From NCBI RefSeq assembly GCF_033568475.1, contig NC_133121.1, positions 192,288,664-192,352,663 on the forward strand: 64,000 bases of DNA, read 5' to 3'. The notes beneath the pieces were generated by a model. The model was not told where the DNA came from, searched no databases, and saw nothing but the letters and a program-made list of their open reading frames with translations. Within the stretch, counting starts at the first letter, position 1; each line of letters begins with the position of its first letter. Below are positions 11,101-21,777 of the stretch, piece by piece. Source of the DNA: Henckelia pumila. Lineage: Eukaryota > Streptophyta > Magnoliopsida > Lamiales > Gesneriaceae. The position numbers and the translations under genes are program-made.

Positions 11101-12779
11101 GGTTTGATTGAATTGGAGAAACTGAGAAATGGAGATGTCAAGTATTTTTGAACATGTAGGATTCGATTTCTTGAGTCAAACGGCTATACTATGCTATTTA
11201 GTATATTATAGTGAGAAGTATAATATGGCGGGCGGACGGCAGGTGTGGGAAATGCCCTCCAAATTTGAATCATATTATAATATACATATTTATATTCTAT
11301 AATATTGTCCTTATCTTGATATGACTATTGACTAACATCAATTTGCAATAATAACCTTTATTATTAGTTTTGTTGCAATTAGTTATTTCAATTAAAAAAA
11401 AAATTATTATTTTTTAAAATTAAAAAAGTCGTCTAAATATTTAGAAATAAATTATAATTTTTAAAATAATAATAATAAATAACTCTGACATTTTTCATAT
11501 ATTATATACATAACGGGTGTGCTAATTCTGCTAGTATGTGTATATATAGACACTCATGAAAACGACGTGTCAATTTCAAAAATAGGTCTATTTTAAAATT
11601 CAATTGAGGTCAAAGCCTTCGCAAAAATCTCTGGGTCAGGCCTTCTTTTAATTAATGTAATTTATTAATATAAATATTAGTTAGTTTAGGGATTGTGGAC
11701 CATTTGGGAAGGGAAAAAACAAAAGAAAAATGAAGAAAAGTGATCCTCCTCCATTTACCACTCATAACCAACGGCTTTCTCCATATTTTTTCCTTCTCAA
11801 TCTCCGATTCATTCTCAACATTTTCATTTTCTTCTCTCAAAATAAATATAAATTTGAATCAAATTTATGAAGTTTCATATCATTCGCATTCTTGTGTAAT
11901 AAGTTTTTTTCGCATGTAATAGGTTTTTTTCATTCGTAAAAGTTGATTGGAAGATTAATACTAAATGTACTAAATGTTTTACTACTAGCTCTTTCATACA
12001 TCTAAAATATCAATATATCTAGTAGATCTTTTGTTCTCCCATTTGTTTGAAATCTAAGCACATGCATGGAAGATATATTGTATCATTCTCTTTGTTTCGT
12101 AAATCACTCTTCAGTACCACGAATGCATTCGTATGCAAGGTTTTAAAATTAAAAAATCATAGGACAATTATTTGTCATGTTAATTCTTGTATTCCATTCA
12201 TCGTCTTTGGAAGAGATGTGTTCAAACTGGGTTTTTTTTTTGGGGATTGGTTTTTTTTTTGGGGATTGATTTATATACCTATTTTCGAGACCATGTAATT
12301 AACCTAAGAAATTTTTCATTACTCTCACCCCGAAATTTCACTTTTCGGGGTTCAAATTCATTTTATATTTTCTCATAATGCTAAATAGTTGAAAACGAAT
12401 AGTTGAGGCTCGTGTTGGACACGATTTTCTTGAGAAGATTATGCCCTGCTCTAGGTGCTTCGGAATTTGACACTCTTCTCCCAAGATACAACTCTTATCT
12501 TATGATTACAGCACAATAAATGACAATCTTCTCAAACAAAAAATGATTTAAATTCTCTTATTTGGTTTAAGGAAGATAATGACAATATGAATGCAGATAT
12601 GAGAAAATTAAAGTCTCAAAAAGTTTTTCGAACAACATTTTGATCTTCAATTTAATGTTCGAAATCTGTAAGGACATGTTGTTTCACCATACATTACGTC
12701 TCTTGATCTAAAAAACTGATCATAACCACCAAAAGAAGTAATTTAGATGAAATGACATCAGAAAACTCGAAAAAGAAAT
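11101..12779. other. upstream region of CLT and AT-rich intergenic DNA
   Basis: The first few hundred bases upstream of 11100 must hold the minus-strand CLT promoter and 5' untranslated region, but I cannot place a start site. The rest is AT-rich with no recognised gene. At 12231-12268 the text GGTTTTTTTTTTGGGGATTG-like occurs twice in a row. Confidence 0.45.
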
Positions 12780-13740
12780 GCACTTTTTCGTGAATAGTGC
12801 TACAGCGCCTGGGCGCCACTTTTCGGGCACCTAAGCACCTCCCGCATGCCTGGGAAAATTCCTAGGCAATAGTGCAGGCATAGGGGTGCCTAAACACAGG
12901 CGCCCCCGAGCCATCACTGGTGCCTAGTCGCCATCTACACGCCTGGGCATTAGCCCAGGCCGTAGCAAGGGTGCCTCATTTTTTTTTTTTTTTTTTTGCT
13001 GTTCTTTTCCTTTCCGGGCTTCTCTTTGCATTCATTATGCACAAAAAATTTTAACAATCCCCCAAATGAATGAAATTATTGCATTAATTCACATGCTGTC
13101 AAAAGAGAGTTTACACGGAAAGTTATTGCATCAAGAGAGGTAGCTTATAACTTTGAACCTTCTTTAGTAGAATACTATCAGAATTATTAGGCCACGAAGT
13201 AAACATGATGTCTTGAACTTTTTGGAGGTTTGTGTAAAACCAGATGAAATTACTTGCTCAACAACTTCACATCATTTCTAATTGGTTTATCCGTTTGTGT
13301 CCGTTTTGGCCATGGAACACATCTTGGCTTCATTAGTGTTTCTTCGAGACAGTCCGTTCTCGCACTTACATAGGTGGTCTACTTGTAAGAGTATCCTACC
13401 ATACTCTTCCTTTTTCGAGCAAGGAACCATTGAAAGTTCAAAACGTAATCTCACTACATAGGTAGGATTTAACACTCTTCGTCCTAGGAATGGGTTGGAA
13501 GAAATTCTTGAGTGTTTCGTCAAATTTTCATAATTTATTTGTCCCATTGAACCAAGATCTTGGTATCTTCAATTCACAAGGTTGGACTTTCACTATGAAA
13601 ACTTTATTTGTAGGTTTTAACCCCATCTCTCTTGAAAAACTATACATTTGATCTCTATTAAGTGCTTTTGTAAGTGGATCTGCCAAGTTATCATATGATT
13701 TGACATAATCAATAGTGATAACTCCATTAGAGATCAACTG
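12780..13740 (-). mobile_element. reverse-strand Ty1/copia 3' end and adjoining LTR-like DNA
   Basis: A copia RNase H tail is read on the minus strand (13737-13528). Downstream of it in that orientation lies about 750 bp without coding capacity. The last 200 bp of this are rich in GCCTGGGCGCC-like text (12795-12980), a style common in plant copia LTRs. No paired LTR is visible, so this is a truncated copy with approximate limits. Confidence 0.55.
13528..13737 (-). pseudogene. copia pol C-terminal fragment (end of RNase H)
   Basis: The frame reads GVITIDYVKSYDNLADPLTK, then REMGLKPTN. This is the conserved end of copia polyproteins, where the RNase H domain closes with a NIADPLTK-like motif. 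The rest of pol is absent. It represents a different and older insertion than the complete copia element at 14152, and runs on the opposite strand. Confidence 0.8.
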
Positions 13741-13872
13741 TGAGATCCCGAATTTCAGTTGAGGACTATATTCAAAATTAGTTGCTGAAATTCAGTTGAG
13801 CTCAAAATTCAGCCGAGATTAAATCCAGTTGAGCTAGTTCAGCAGATATAATTAAGTCGAGCTACCACTGCT

Positions 13873-13948
13873 GCTCTAGATTTATAGAGCTATTATTAAC
13901 TTGGTACTCAGTTGTCTTGATTCCAATATGGAAGATATTAGTTACTAT
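13873..13948 (+). pseudogene. fragment of the kinase-like tandem repeat
   Basis: The text TTAACTTGGTACTCAGTTGT followed by CTTGATTCCAATATGGAAGA is nearly the same as the last coding segment of the repeat units at 25965, 28070, 30165, 32505, 38080 and 40180. So the pseudokinase array once extended to this side of the nested LTR elements. It stops where the outer LTR begins. Confidence 0.75.
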
Positions 13949-14151
13949 TGTTAGAGTAGGTGCCCATAAGGTCAACTGTTGGCAGGGCATTATTGACTTT
14001 ATGTACAAACAATTTTTATTTAATACAATTTATCTTTTGTATATGGAAATCTTTATCTCTATACCCATGCAAGCTGCATTGATAAAGACTTTGAATATAC
14101 TATAGTGCATGAAAGATGAGATATCATTGGATGATAGTCATGAAACACATC
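13949..14151 (+). repeat. outer solo LTR, left part
   Basis: It starts TGTTAGAGTAGGTGCCCA, like the inner copia LTR (TGAAAGAGTGGGTGCCCG), and runs to the inner insertion point. Joined with 23632-25303 it makes an LTR of about 1.88 kb, close to the 1849 bp of the inner LTRs but clearly diverged from them. No internal element sequence lies next to it, so it is a solo LTR of a related copia family. Confidence 0.8.
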
Positions 14152-16000
14152 TGAAAGAGTGGGTGCCCGGTGAGCCAACTTGTGGCTAAGGGCTTTGATG
14201 ACTCTTTGTATAAACAATCTTTTGTTTAATATTATTTACACTTTTATTAATGGCAATGACTTTATCTTTCTCCATATTGTTATATTGTGATATACTATTG
14301 TTGTTTTGATAAAGACCTTGAATATACTATAGTGTATGTAAGATGTGGTAGAACATGGGGATGTCTATCATGAAACACATCTTATAGTCACTGTATATTC
14401 TAAACTGTTCCTAGTCGATTGAGCCGTCCGATAATAAGGATAAGGATCGCTCGAGTTTGAGACTAGCATTTGCGATGCAGAGTACCACGTTTCATTGGTA
14501 GGGAACATAGAGATGTTCGAAGCATGCAAATGGATATTCATATGATGAATGATCGAACTACCCTATCCGGACTTTCCAAGTGGTTATCACTTATCGAGTG
14601 GATAAAGTCCGCGATTTTGGTTGTACACCATTAGTCCTTACTACTTGAAACATCATTGAGACTCTATATGCTAGTACTGTGCTTTGACTCATTTACCGAC
14701 TCTATTGGGGTCATCAGGTGTCGGGATTGGGTACAGTTACAACACATATAGGAGTCGATGCATTGTTTTCAAGGATTCACCACATACTTGCGAGTGTGGA
14801 TATCCTATGCGATCTGAGGAGATATTAGTGTGACGAATCTCTGGCCAGAGTACATGATGTGATTTAAGAAATGGTTTCTTAGTAGCACATGCGATGTCAC
14901 TATTTGATCTTCAAGATGTATTGCATAGTTATCGAATCTCGAGCGACTCTCGATATACCAATGGTTGTTGATTCGATCGGGATATATGGATGAAGGGACC
15001 GTACTGTACGCTAACCAAAATCTATTGGTTCTTGTAGGCACTATCAGTGATACCTAGGGAATCATGGGGCGATGTTGCTAGACGCTCTTACCATGATTCG
15101 ATGGGCAAGTCGGAAATTGTTGTTCCGAGTCACAAGGAGTTGTGAGCCCATGGCTAGCTGTATCCCTGAACCATTGAGGGTCACACAGTGTAATGGATTT
15201 TTAATCCCCGTTGAGATAGTTAAATTTAAAGAGTTAAATTTAATGAACAAAGAAGTTGGACTTCTTAATTATGAGTAGAGGAGTAAGATTTCCTAAAATG
15301 ACATAGGGATGGGCATTTTTGGAAATCACTGAATTCGAATTCAGAAAAATTTATCTTGACTTTAAAAGGTGCAGAAATGGTTTCTGTGCACATTGGTGAA
15401 ATCGGTTTATCAATCGGAGTCACGATGAATTTTATATTAATTTTTGAACATGCGGGCTTTGCTTGTCGGGCTTGAACTTATGACTAATGGGCCCTAAGCT
15501 GTTAGTGGCATACATTATAAATAAGTTATTGCAGTACAGAAATTACACACAACAGGTCACAAAATATTTTTAAAACCCTAGCTGCGTTTTTAATAAGTGG
15601 CCGCGCCCTTCCCTCCCTCTGCTCAAAAAATCCAGCCTGTGAATTTTGAATTGCAGTCTGGTTTAACGGATCAAATTCGTTAATCTCTTCGTAGAAACTT
15701 CTGATAGATTTTCTAGTGCAATCTATCAGAGGGATTAAATATCCGTTCGTGGACCTGATTGAAGAACAGTTCGTCCATCAGTTCCAGGGATATACAACAA
15801 GAGCAGAGAAATCTGTTGGTGTCCAAAATCTCGATTCGAGATTAAAGGTAAAAATTTTATAATCGTTATTTAATTTTTACACACACAATTTAATCGTAAA
15901 AGTTTTGATACCCAATATGGAATCGTTCCATATAAAATTTTTAAACTTCCGCTGCACCGGGTATCAATCCTGATTGATCTGATCGCCGAGTTTTCCAACA
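14152..16000 (+). repeat. 5' LTR of the copia element
   Basis: It is 1849 bp, begins TGAAAGAGTGGG and ends TTTTCCAACA, and matches 21778-23626 along its whole length without net indels. The U3 part is long. A TATA box lies at 15515. Conserved 78- and 68-codon frames appear in both LTRs only because the LTRs are nearly identical. Confidence 0.96.
15515..15523 (+). promoter_or_regulatory. TATA box of the copia 5' LTR
   Basis: TTATAAATA lies about 480 bp before the LTR end and is repeated exactly in the 3' LTR (23141). Transcription should start some 25-35 bp downstream and define the R region. No other equally good TATA box is seen in the later half of the LTR. Confidence 0.6.
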
Positions 16001-16001
16001 G

Positions 16002-16019
16002 TGGTATCAAAGTCAGGTT
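16002..16019 (+). other. primer binding site (initiator Met tRNA type)
   Basis: TGGTATCAAAGTCAGG directly follows the 5' LTR after one base. The usual plant copia site, complementary to the 3' end of initiator methionine tRNA, is TGGTATCAGAGC. Ten of these twelve bases match. Confidence 0.85.
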
Positions 16020-16130
16020 GCTCAGATCAAGCGATTAAATTAATCAATTGTACAAAATTTTTTAAGCCTCGGTTTTTGAAACAAAATAAATATTTAAAAA
16101 TAAAATTTATTTTTTTTTTCAGGCAAAAAC

Positions 16131-16250
16131 CCGGGCAGCGATTGGATCGCTGCCCGGGGCAGGGGCAGCGATCGTCGCTGCCCTGCGCAACGCTGGGCGC
16201 TGCACAGGGCGGCGCACGGCGCTGCCCATGGGCAGCGATCGTCGCTGCCC
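16131..16250 (+). repeat. GC-rich hairpin cluster in the copia RNA leader
   Basis: Three hairpins share one arm. The first has 11-bp arms (CCGGGCAGCGA at 16131-16141, complement at 16147-16157). The second (16163-16183) and third (16230-16250) each have 9-bp arms GGGCAGCGA with loop TCG. The left arm of the third also pairs with upstream sequence in the perfect 18-bp palindrome CGCTGCCCATGGGCAGCG (16220-16237). The block is about 70 percent or more GC in an otherwise AT-rich element. It is a candidate packaging or dimerisation structure. Confidence 0.85.
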
Positions 16251-16539
16251 TAGGGGCAGCCGGGCTGCCCGGCCCGAGCCCTATGGGGCGCGGGCAGCCC
16301 GGGAATGTCCCGGGCGGCCCGCGGGAAAAATTATTTTTTAATTTTTTAAATTAAATTTTAATATGTTAAAATTCTATTTTTGGTCCGATCGAAAATTGTT
16401 TTTGATTGGTCCACGAGGCGTCGGATCGAATTGTTCGAGTCCGAAAATTTTAAAATTGATTTTTGGATAAATTTGAATTTTTGGAAAATTTAAATATTTT
16501 ATCCGTTAAATTGAATTTTGAAATTAATTATTTTTGGTA

Positions 16540-16710
16540 CAATTGATGATAAGATATGATCTTATGGATATATTGAGTAAAATATGATTTTATGTATAAA
16601 ATTGGATTTTATAGATAAAATATGATTTTATTTGATAAAAAGATAAAATATGATTTTGTATGTAAAATAAGATTTTATGTATGAAATATGATTTTATCTT
16701 TTTAAATTTA
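16540..16710 (+). repeat. AT-rich degenerate direct repeats in copia leader
   Basis: AAATATGATTTTAT and close variants recur about seven times at irregular 20-35 bp spacing. There is no coding content. It may simply reflect slippage. Confidence 0.6.
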
Positions 16711-17379
16711 AATTGCCATTGCATGTTATCCAATAAATTAATTTTGAATTAAATGTTATTGGATAAGGATGATCGATTGCCATGACCAATTTTGTAGGTG
16801 TATGTTAGGAATTTACATTTGTTTTTATTGTTGTTGGATTTATTAATGGGCCTGGTTTATGGCCCAATATGAATGTCATATGTAATAAAAGTGGGCTTGG
16901 TTTATGGCCCGTTCCCACCCCTTAAAATGTATCCCTTACTTGTCATTGTTATTTATTGTAAATACATTAGATTTAGTGGGAGATCAAGATTTGAAGATGG
17001 AGGTGGGCCCAGCAGACAATAAAGACAGAAGAAATGTAAATTGGAAGCTCAATGTAATAGGATTGCATTGCATACTGCATATTACCTAGGATTGGACTAA
17101 GACTCGTGATTGGCAACCACGGGTCGATTAGAAATGAAATCGATCATCCTATATAATATGTGATATTATAGTTGTATGCATGTTTTAGACAAAATTGTGT
17201 GAATCCGACAAGCATACAAAATTTTAAAAATGATGAGACAAATTTTCATAATTAAAAATATCTCATTTTAAATATGATTTAAAATTAATATCAAGATAAA
17301 TAAAGGAAATTTAAATTTGTTTAAATGTTCCTACCTTCCATCAACGATCAATGTATGAGATGCTACCCGCGGATACGGT

Positions 17380-17660
17380 CCGGCTCATATTATTGGGGGG
17401 CCCGTTCGTCGGAAAGCTGTACATTGGATCGACACATGTTGTAAGTTGGGTGGAACTCCCATGGGATCGGCTCATATTATTGGGGGATCCACATGGCGAC
17501 CGTCCATCACAACTTAATATTGATGGGTCATCTTGACATGTCACAATAAACGGCGTCATATTATTGGGCCCTTATTGGACATGAGGTAAAAACATGGAGG
17601 TTGCTTTGGAAGCAATTGGGCTCTACCTTTTGAAATTATGGTTGGCTGATATTATTCGGG
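17380..17660 (+). repeat. four direct repeats in copia leader
   Basis: CGGCTCATATTATTGGGG-like text starts at 17381, 17468, 17551 (CGGCGTCATATTATTGGG) and 17643 (TGGCTGATATTATTCGGG), with spacings of 87, 83 and 92. The four copies are well conserved while the DNA between them differs. They lie about 200-470 bp before the polyprotein start. Confidence 0.75.
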
Positions 17661-17848
17661 ACCATAGATTGTCAATTGGACTCCATGTTCTCACTAAGGA
17701 AAACAGTTTCCCGTTTTCACTAGAGGGTAGTGAAATCGTTAAAATAGTGGGAGTGAGATTCATAAAATAAATATCGCCTATTTTATGTCTTAGTAAATTG
17801 CTTAAACAATCACTGATATTTGTCTGTTTCTTTTCAGTATTTCATAAG

Positions 17849-20800
17849 ATGAATTCGCGTAATCCACTTTTCTCGATCCTCGAACAAAATAAGTTGACTG
17901 GCGCAAACTATACGGAATGGTTCCGTAAGTTGAAGATTGTCTTGACTTCGGAGAAGATGCTCTACATGTTAGAAAAATCTCCTCCGAAGGAAGCACCAGC
18001 TGACGTAAGTCCGGAAGAGTTAGCCAAACTTGATACATGGTGGGACCATGATATCAAGACCAAATGCTATATGCAAGCCTCGATGTCTGATGAACTCCAG
18101 AGGCGATTTGAGGACACCGTGAATGCTGCTGACATTCACGTTCAACTCAAGGAACTTTTTGGGGCTCAATCGAGGGCTGAAAGGTTCTCTACTGTAAAGG
18201 AGCTAATGACGTGTCGCATGCGTGAAGGGACTTCGGTCCGTGATCATGGGGTACGAGTGATTTGGCTCATACAGAAGTTGGTAACCCTTGATTTGGTGTT
18301 GGAGCATGAACTCAACGTGGACTTACTACTTCTGTCTCTTCCTTCTTCATTTGACGGATTTGTGGTGAATTTCAATATGAAAAAGATAGAGGCCTCCCTT
18401 GAAGAGATGGTCAATATGCTTGTGACATATGAATCCACATTAAAGAAGGATAAACCGGCTTTCTTGGTGGGCTCCTCTTCTTCTGCTAAGAAGGGGCCAA
18501 GTACAAAGGGCAAGAAACGTTCTGCCCCACCCAAGAAAATCGAACCCGAGAAGAAGTACAAGACAAAGGCTTCAAACATGGAAAAATCCAAGGATGTTTG
18601 CCATTACTGCAAGAAGCCCGGTCATTGGAAGCGTAACTGCAAGGAATATCTAGAGCAGTTGCGAACTGCGAAGGGTATGTTCTATATTGAAATAAATGTT
18701 TCACTTAATACTACTTCTTGGGTATTGGATACCGGATGTGGATCTCACATTTGCAATGATTTGCAGGTGATGACAAGAAGTTGCAGGCTTAGAATGGGTG
18801 AGACCCAGCTGAGGCTCGGAAATAGTTCCAGAGTTGAAGCTAAAGCCGTAGGAGATGTTTATTTAATTTTGCAGAACGGTTTTAAGTTACTTTTAAGAGA
18901 TGTTTTATTTGTTCCGGATTTGATTAAAAACATTATTTCTGTTTCTATGCTTGATAGAGATGGTTATTCTTGCAATTTTGTGAATGGAATTTGCAATATT
19001 TACAAGAATGAATGTTTGATTGGAAATGGACAACTTGAAAACGATTTATACAACTTAAAACTAAAAGACGTTCCAATAAATTATGTTGATAAACCGGCAA
19101 CAACAAACAAAAGGAAAATCGATAGCCAAAACCCGGCAAACCTTTGGCACGCTAGGCTAGGTCATATTTCCTCAAGGAGGATGAACAAGCTAGTGGGAGA
19201 GGGCATGTTTGATATGTCTGATATTAACTCTCTACCTACTTGTGAATCCTGCCTAAAAGGAAAAATGACTAAATCTCCTTTTAAGGGGAAACCTGAGCGT
19301 AGTCAAAATCTGTTGGATTTGATCCATATAGATGTTTGTGGTCCATTTAGAGTTGGTACTCAATATGGCCACACCTACTTCATTACCTTTACTGATGATT
19401 ATTCGAGGTATGGGTATTTATATTTAATGAAATATAAGTCTGAAGCATTTGAAAAGTTCAAAGAATTCAAGGCTGAAGTAGAAAACAAGTTAGGTAAAAG
19501 TATTAAAGCACTTCGATCGGATCGAGGTGGAGAATACTTAAGTACCGAGTTTTTGGACTATCTAAAAGATAATGGGATTCTCTCTCAGTGGACTCCTCCT
19601 ATGACACCACAGCTTAATGGTGTATCGGAGCGTCGTAATCGAACTTTGTTGGACATGGTTCGGTCCATGATGAGCTTCACTGAGCTTCCACCTTCGTTTT
19701 GGGGCTATGCGCTTGAAACGGCGGTATTGTTGTTGAACAACGTCCATACTAAAGCAGTGGACAAAACACCATACGAGTTATGGAATGGCAAAGCTCCTAA
19801 GTATTCGTACTTGAGGATTTGGGGATGTCCTGCTTACGTGAAGCGGACAGTGGGAGATAAGTTGGATAGTCGATCCAGCTTATGTTATTTTGTAGGGTAT
19901 CCGAAGAATTCAATCGGATATTATTTCTATTATCCTGCTGAAACAAAGGTGTTTGTTTCAAGGAATGCCACCTTCTTGGAGAAGGAGTTCTTATTGGATA
20001 AGAAAGGCGAGATGATGGAACTCGAAGAAATTCGAGAAGAACCCGAAATACAAAATAACGATCCTATACCTCAGGAACCATTGATAGACACGCCTGTACC
20101 TAGAAGATCCGAGAGGACTTCTAGACCTCCTATTCGATATGGTCTTCTTCTTGAAGGGGATCAAGATGAACCCGATGTTGGATGTGATCCAAGAAACTTC
20201 AAGGAAGCAATTTCTGATGCGGATTCAAATTTATGGCTTGAAGCTATGCAGTCGGAAATAGATTCGATGCATAAAAACCAAGTCTGGTCTTTAGTAGATC
20301 CTCCCGATGGAATTGTTCCAATAGGATGTAAATGGATCTACAAGAGAAAGCTTGGGCCTGATGGTAAGGTATTGACCTACAAGGCACGATTGGTGGCGAA
20401 AGGTTATACTCAAAGACAAGGAGTTGACTATGATGAAACCTTTTCACCAGTTGCAATGTTCAAGTCCATAAGAATCCTTATTGCCATAGCTGCTTGGTAT
20501 GACTATGAGATATGGCAAATGGATGTGAAGACTGCTTTTCTTAATGGAGACATTAAGGAAGAAATCTATATGAAGCAGCCTGAGGGGTACACATCCATGG
20601 GAAGCGAGCATAAGGTATGCAAGCTTCAGAGATCAATTTATGGTCTAAAACAAGCATCAAGAAGTTGGAACCAGAAATTTGATGAAACAATAAAAGATTT
20701 TGGTTTCATCAAGAATCCGGAGGAACCATGCGTGTACAAGAAAGTAGTTAAGGATGCTGTGACATTCTTAGTACTTTATGTTGATGACATCTTACTCATT

Positions 20801-21763
20801 GAGAATGACGTAGGGATGTTGCAGTCAACAAAGATATGGTTATCAGGTAGATTCTCGATGAAGGATTTGGGTGAGGCATCCTATATTCTAGGGATACAGA
20901 TCTATAGAGATAGATCTAAGAGAATGATAGGACTAACTCAGTCAACCTACATCGACACCATATTGAAACGGTTTTCAATGGATGGGTCCAAGAGAGGACA
21001 TCTACCCATGTGTCATGGAGTTTCTCTATCCAAGTCTATGTGTCCCAAAACTGATGAAGAGATAGAGAAAATGACACATGTACCATATGCGTCAGCCATA
21101 GGTAGTATCATGTATGGGATGATATCTATCAGACCGGATGTAGCATTTGCTCTGAGTGTCACGAGCAGATATCAAGCTAATCCCGGTCAAATGCATTGGA
21201 AAGCCGTGAAGGACATTCTTAAGTACTTGCGAAGGACTAAGAATATGTTCATGGTATATGGAGGAAGAGAACTAAAATTGGAAGGCTATACCGACTCTAG
21301 CTTCCAAAGTGACGTGGATGACTCGAAGTCAACCTCTGGATTTGTGTTCATGCTCAATGGCGGTGCTGTCTCTTGGAAGAGTTCCAAGCAGGACACCACA
21401 GCGGATTCCACCACTGAAGCAAAATACATTGCAGCATCAGCTGCTGCTAAAGAGGCCGTTTGGATGAGGAATTTCGTCCAAGAGTTGGGCGTCATTCCTG
21501 AAGTTGTTGGTCCAGTCCCGGTGTACTGTGACAACACGGGTGCCGTTGCTCAGGCAAAGGAACCAAGGTCTCATCAAAGATCCAAACACGTACTGATGAA
21601 ATACCACATCATCCGGGAGATTGTGGAAAGAGGAGACATCACTGTCGAAAGAGTGGCCTCTGCAGACAATATCGCTGATCCACTTACTAAGCCCTTGCCA
21701 GGACCATTATTTGACAAACATCGCGAAGCAATGGGTCTATGTAGTATGACTAGTTGGCTTTAG
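17849..21763 (+). CDS. copia gag-pol polyprotein, intact
   Basis: A single frame of 1304 residues from the ATG at 17849 (the frame is open 17 codons further, but MNSRNPLFSILEQNKLTG is the usual gag start). Order: gag (UBN2-like, about 1-230), zinc knuckle CHYCKKPGHWKRNC (about 250-264), aspartic protease VLDTGCGSH (about 291-299), integrase HHCC region LWHARLGH (about 431), integrase core with HIDVCGP, RSDRGGEY and VSERRNR giving D, D and E with 35-residue-type spacing (about 493, 557, 593), reverse transcriptase ARLVAKGYTQ to YVDDILLI (about 847-983), and RNase H VYCDNTGAVA to NIADPLTK (about 1222-1285). No stop or shift was found. The order integrase before reverse transcriptase marks Ty1/copia. 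The stop is only 14 bp from the 3' LTR. Products act in cytoplasmic particles (reverse transcription) and in the nucleus (integration). Confidence 0.97.
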   Translation: MNSRNPLFSILEQNKLTGANYTEWFRKLKIVLTSEKMLYMLEKSPPKEAPADVSPEELAKLDTWWDHDIKTKCYMQASMSDELQRRFEDTVNAADIHVQLKELFGAQSRAERFSTVKELMTCRMREGTSVRDHGVRVIWLIQKLVTLDLVLEHELNVDLLLLSLPSSFDGFVVNFNMKKIEASLEEMVNMLVTYESTLKKDKPAFLVGSSSSAKKGPSTKGKKRSAPPKKIEPEKKYKTKASNMEKSKDVCHYCKKPGHWKRNCKEYLEQLRTAKGMFYIEINVSLNTTSWVLDTGCGSHICNDLQVMTRSCRLRMGETQLRLGNSSRVEAKAVGDVYLILQNGFKLLLRDVLFVPDLIKNIISVSMLDRDGYSCNFVNGICNIYKNECLIGNGQLENDLYNLKLKDVPINYVDKPATTNKRKIDSQNPANLWHARLGHISSRRMNKLVGEGMFDMSDINSLPTCESCLKGKMTKSPFKGKPERSQNLLDLIHIDVCGPFRVGTQYGHTYFITFTDDYSRYGYLYLMKYKSEAFEKFKEFKAEVENKLGKSIKALRSDRGGEYLSTEFLDYLKDNGILSQWTPPMTPQLNGVSERRNRTLLDMVRSMMSFTELPPSFWGYALETAVLLLNNVHTKAVDKTPYELWNGKAPKYSYLRIWGCPAYVKRTVGDKLDSRSSLCYFVGYPKNSIGYYFYYPAETKVFVSRNATFLEKEFLLDKKGEMMELEEIREEPEIQNNDPIPQEPLIDTPVPRRSERTSRPPIRYGLLLEGDQDEPDVGCDPRNFKEAISDADSNLWLEAMQSEIDSMHKNQVWSLVDPPDGIVPIGCKWIYKRKLGPDGKVLTYKARLVAKGYTQRQGVDYDETFSPVAMFKSIRILIAIAAWYDYEIWQMDVKTAFLNGDIKEEIYMKQPEGYTSMGSEHKVCKLQRSIYGLKQASRSWNQKFDETIKDFGFIKNPEEPCVYKKVVKDAVTFLVLYVDDILLIENDVGMLQSTKIWLSGRFSMKDLGEASYILGIQIYRDRSKRMIGLTQSTYIDTILKRFSMDGSKRGHLPMCHGVSLSKSMCPKTDEEIEKMTHVPYASAIGSIMYGMISIRPDVAFALSVTSRYQANPGQMHWKAVKDILKYLRRTKNMFMVYGGRELKLEGYTDSSFQSDVDDSKSTSGFVFMLNGGAVSWKSSKQDTTADSTTEAKYIAASAAAKEAVWMRNFVQELGVIPEVVGPVPVYCDNTGAVAQAKEPRSHQRSKHVLMKYHIIREIVERGDITVERVASADNIADPLTKPLPGPLFDKHREAMGLCSMTSWL

Positions 21764-21777
21764 GGCAAGTGGGAGAT
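21764..21777 (+). other. polypurine tract of the copia element
   Basis: GGCAAGTGGGAGAT lies between the gag-pol stop and the 3' LTR. AAGTGGGAGAT is the typical plant copia form used to prime second-strand DNA. Confidence 0.8.

Noticed and set aside
14805..15041. 78-codon frame on the minus strand, identical to one at 22431-22667, suggesting a conserved small protein
   Set aside because: Both lie in the two LTRs of one young element, so identity reflects LTR identity. There is no codon-like pattern or start context.
16001..16354. 117-codon frame in the copia leader as an extra retroviral gene
   Set aside because: It covers the GC-rich hairpins, has a composition set by the repeats, and has no recognisable domain.
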